Source: Candidatus Bathyarchaeota archaeon
Lineage (GTDB): Archaea; Thermoproteota; Bathyarchaeia; 40CM-2-53-6
Reading direction: 5' to 3'
Assembly (NCBI GenBank): GCA_005883695.1
Contig: VBBV01000085.1
Coordinates: 1 to 5,902 of the forward strand
Length of the DNA stretch: 5,902 nt
The notes beneath the pieces were generated by a model. It saw only the letters and a list, made by a program, of their open reading frames with translations, was not told the DNA's origin and made no database searches. Shown here piece by piece: positions 5,163 to 5,902 of this stretch; position 1 is the first letter of the stretch, and the number at the start of each line of letters is the position of its first letter. The position numbers and the translations under genes are program-made.

Positions 5163-5902
5163 ATGGTGACGCGAATCAATCTCTTCCGGACTGGTAGCGA
5201 TAACTTGCGTTCGAAAAGACCGGATGACCCGGCTCTCGTGTTCCTTGGGACAGGTGGCGCAGATTGCACTCCGCGCGTCGGATGCTTGTGCGAGATATGC
5301 ACAGAAGCCCGTCAAAAAAAGGGAAGATATTCCCGTAACGGGCCCAGCGTTTTCTTTACGGGTGTCAATGTGCTATTTGACACTCCGGAAGACATCGCCC
5401 ACAGTCTAGAGAGGGAGAATATTCATCACGTGTCCCATCTGCTCTACAGTCACTGGCATCCCGATCATACAATGGGTCGTAGGGTTCTAGAACAGCTCAA
5501 TCTGAACCTTCGAAAGAGAACAAAAACGATCACTGACGTTTGGCTCCCATCTTGGGTCCGCGACGATTTCCGAAAAATGCTGGGTCTGGAGGATCATTTC
5601 CAGTTCTTTGAAAAGATGGGTATCGTGAGGATTCACGAGTTTGGAGAAGGCGAAGAGATCAGGCTCGGCAACGCAACGGTGAAAGCTTTCCGTATGACTC
5701 AGCCAGGTCTCGCATCGTACCTAGTTCAACAGGATGCGAAACGAGTTGTACTTGCCCTTGATGAGATTAAGGATTGGAATCCGGGAAGCGAACTGATGGA
5801 GCCGGACGTGCTGGTCCTTGAAACAGGCTGGTTCGAGCATGACGAGCAAGGTGAGCAGATCATACCAACCGGACACTGGATTCGGCAATCCGAAGCCTCC
5901 TT
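5163..5902 (+). CDS. PhnP-like metallo-beta-lactamase-fold hydrolase, 3'-truncated by window edge
   Basis: The 246 visible residues begin a metallo-beta-lactamase-fold hydrolase closest in pattern to PhnP, the phosphoribosyl cyclic phosphodiesterase, and to the related PqqB group. After a 25-residue lead (MVTRINLFRTG...PDDPA) comes LVFLGTGGADCTPRVGCLC (25-43). GCLCEIC supplies Cys 41, 43 and 46 of the extra structural zinc site typical of PhnP. The metal-binding motif SHWHPDHTMG (His 97, His 99, Asp 101, His 102) matches HxHxDH exactly. Later, VVLALDE (195-201) fits the strand with the bridging Asp, and TGHW (236-239) fits the C-terminal His region. The frame is open from 5136 to the window end. 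ATG 5163 is chosen, with AAGGGGAT 13 bases upstream; GTG 5139 is an alternative. No other phosphonate or PQQ gene is nearby, so the substrate stays open: it may act on a cyclic nucleotide, a phosphodiester or in RNA metabolism. Soluble, cytoplasmic. Confidence 0.88.
   Translation, partial: MVTRINLFRTGSDNLRSKRPDDPALVFLGTGGADCTPRVGCLCEICTEARQKKGRYSRNGPSVFFTGVNVLFDTPEDIAHSLERENIHHVSHLLYSHWHPDHTMGRRVLEQLNLNLRKRTKTITDVWLPSWVRDDFRKMLGLEDHFQFFEKMGIVRIHEFGEGEEIRLGNATVKAFRMTQPGLASYLVQQDAKRVVLALDEIKDWNPGSELMEPDVLVLETGWFEHDEQGEQIIPTGHWIRQSEAS

Noticed and set aside
5078..5302. 74-residue minus-strand ORF across the divergent spacer and metallohydrolase start
   Set aside because: It overlaps the well-supported metallohydrolase N-terminus, has no recognisable features and reads as a shadow of that gene.
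1..5902. CRISPR array, tRNA, rRNA or insertion sequence
   Set aside because: No regularly spaced repeats, cloverleaf-like sequence, rRNA signature, transposase or terminal inverted repeats were seen on reading both strands.

Overview
The window looks archaeal. Evidence: short intergenic gaps, AT-rich TATA-like boxes about 25-30 bases before at least one start, good Shine-Dalgarno (SD) matches before others, use of TTG starts, and proteins (an MscS-like channel, an APC permease, a PhnP-like metallo-beta-lactamase-fold protein) whose wording resembles sequences from uncultured Thermoproteota such as Nitrososphaeria or Bathyarchaeia. The lineage is inferred from memory of family sequences, not from a marker gene. 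There is no rRNA, tRNA, CRISPR array or insertion sequence.

Layout. Positions 1-602 hold the 3' part of an MscS-family channel gene, followed after 81 bases by an APC-superfamily permease (684-2066, TTG start). The permease converges with a small coiled-coil protein gene (2071-2394, minus) across a 4-base gap. A divergent control region (2395-2488) with a 12-bp palindrome and a 9-bp direct repeat separates that gene from a PaaI-type thioesterase frame (2489-2881), which is broken by an in-frame TAG. Twelve bases later comes a membrane protein built from two copies of the same half (2894-3712). Positions 3713-3861 are non-coding and carry two AGATCT-centred palindromes. Positions 3862-4209 hold a frameshifted remnant of a small membrane protein that no single frame shows. 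A small Cys/His protein (about 4249-4506, plus) and a two-helix membrane protein (4503-5024, minus) converge with interlocked stop codons in a shared CTAG. After a 138-base divergent spacer with two inverted repeats, a PhnP-like metallohydrolase gene (5163 onward) runs off the right end.

How the genes fit together. No single pathway is visible. The set is mostly membrane functions (osmotic channel, solute permease, three small or unknown membrane proteins) plus two soluble enzymes. The most striking theme is damage: the permease appears to lack one transmembrane segment, the thioesterase has a nonsense codon and a short missing segment, and the small membrane protein needs two frame changes. 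This could be local gene decay or sequence error; the frame-preserving losses are harder to explain by simple read error. I do not see a convincing new multi-gene system. The best candidates for follow-up are the broken genes, the palindromic control sites and the CxC/CxxH mini-protein.
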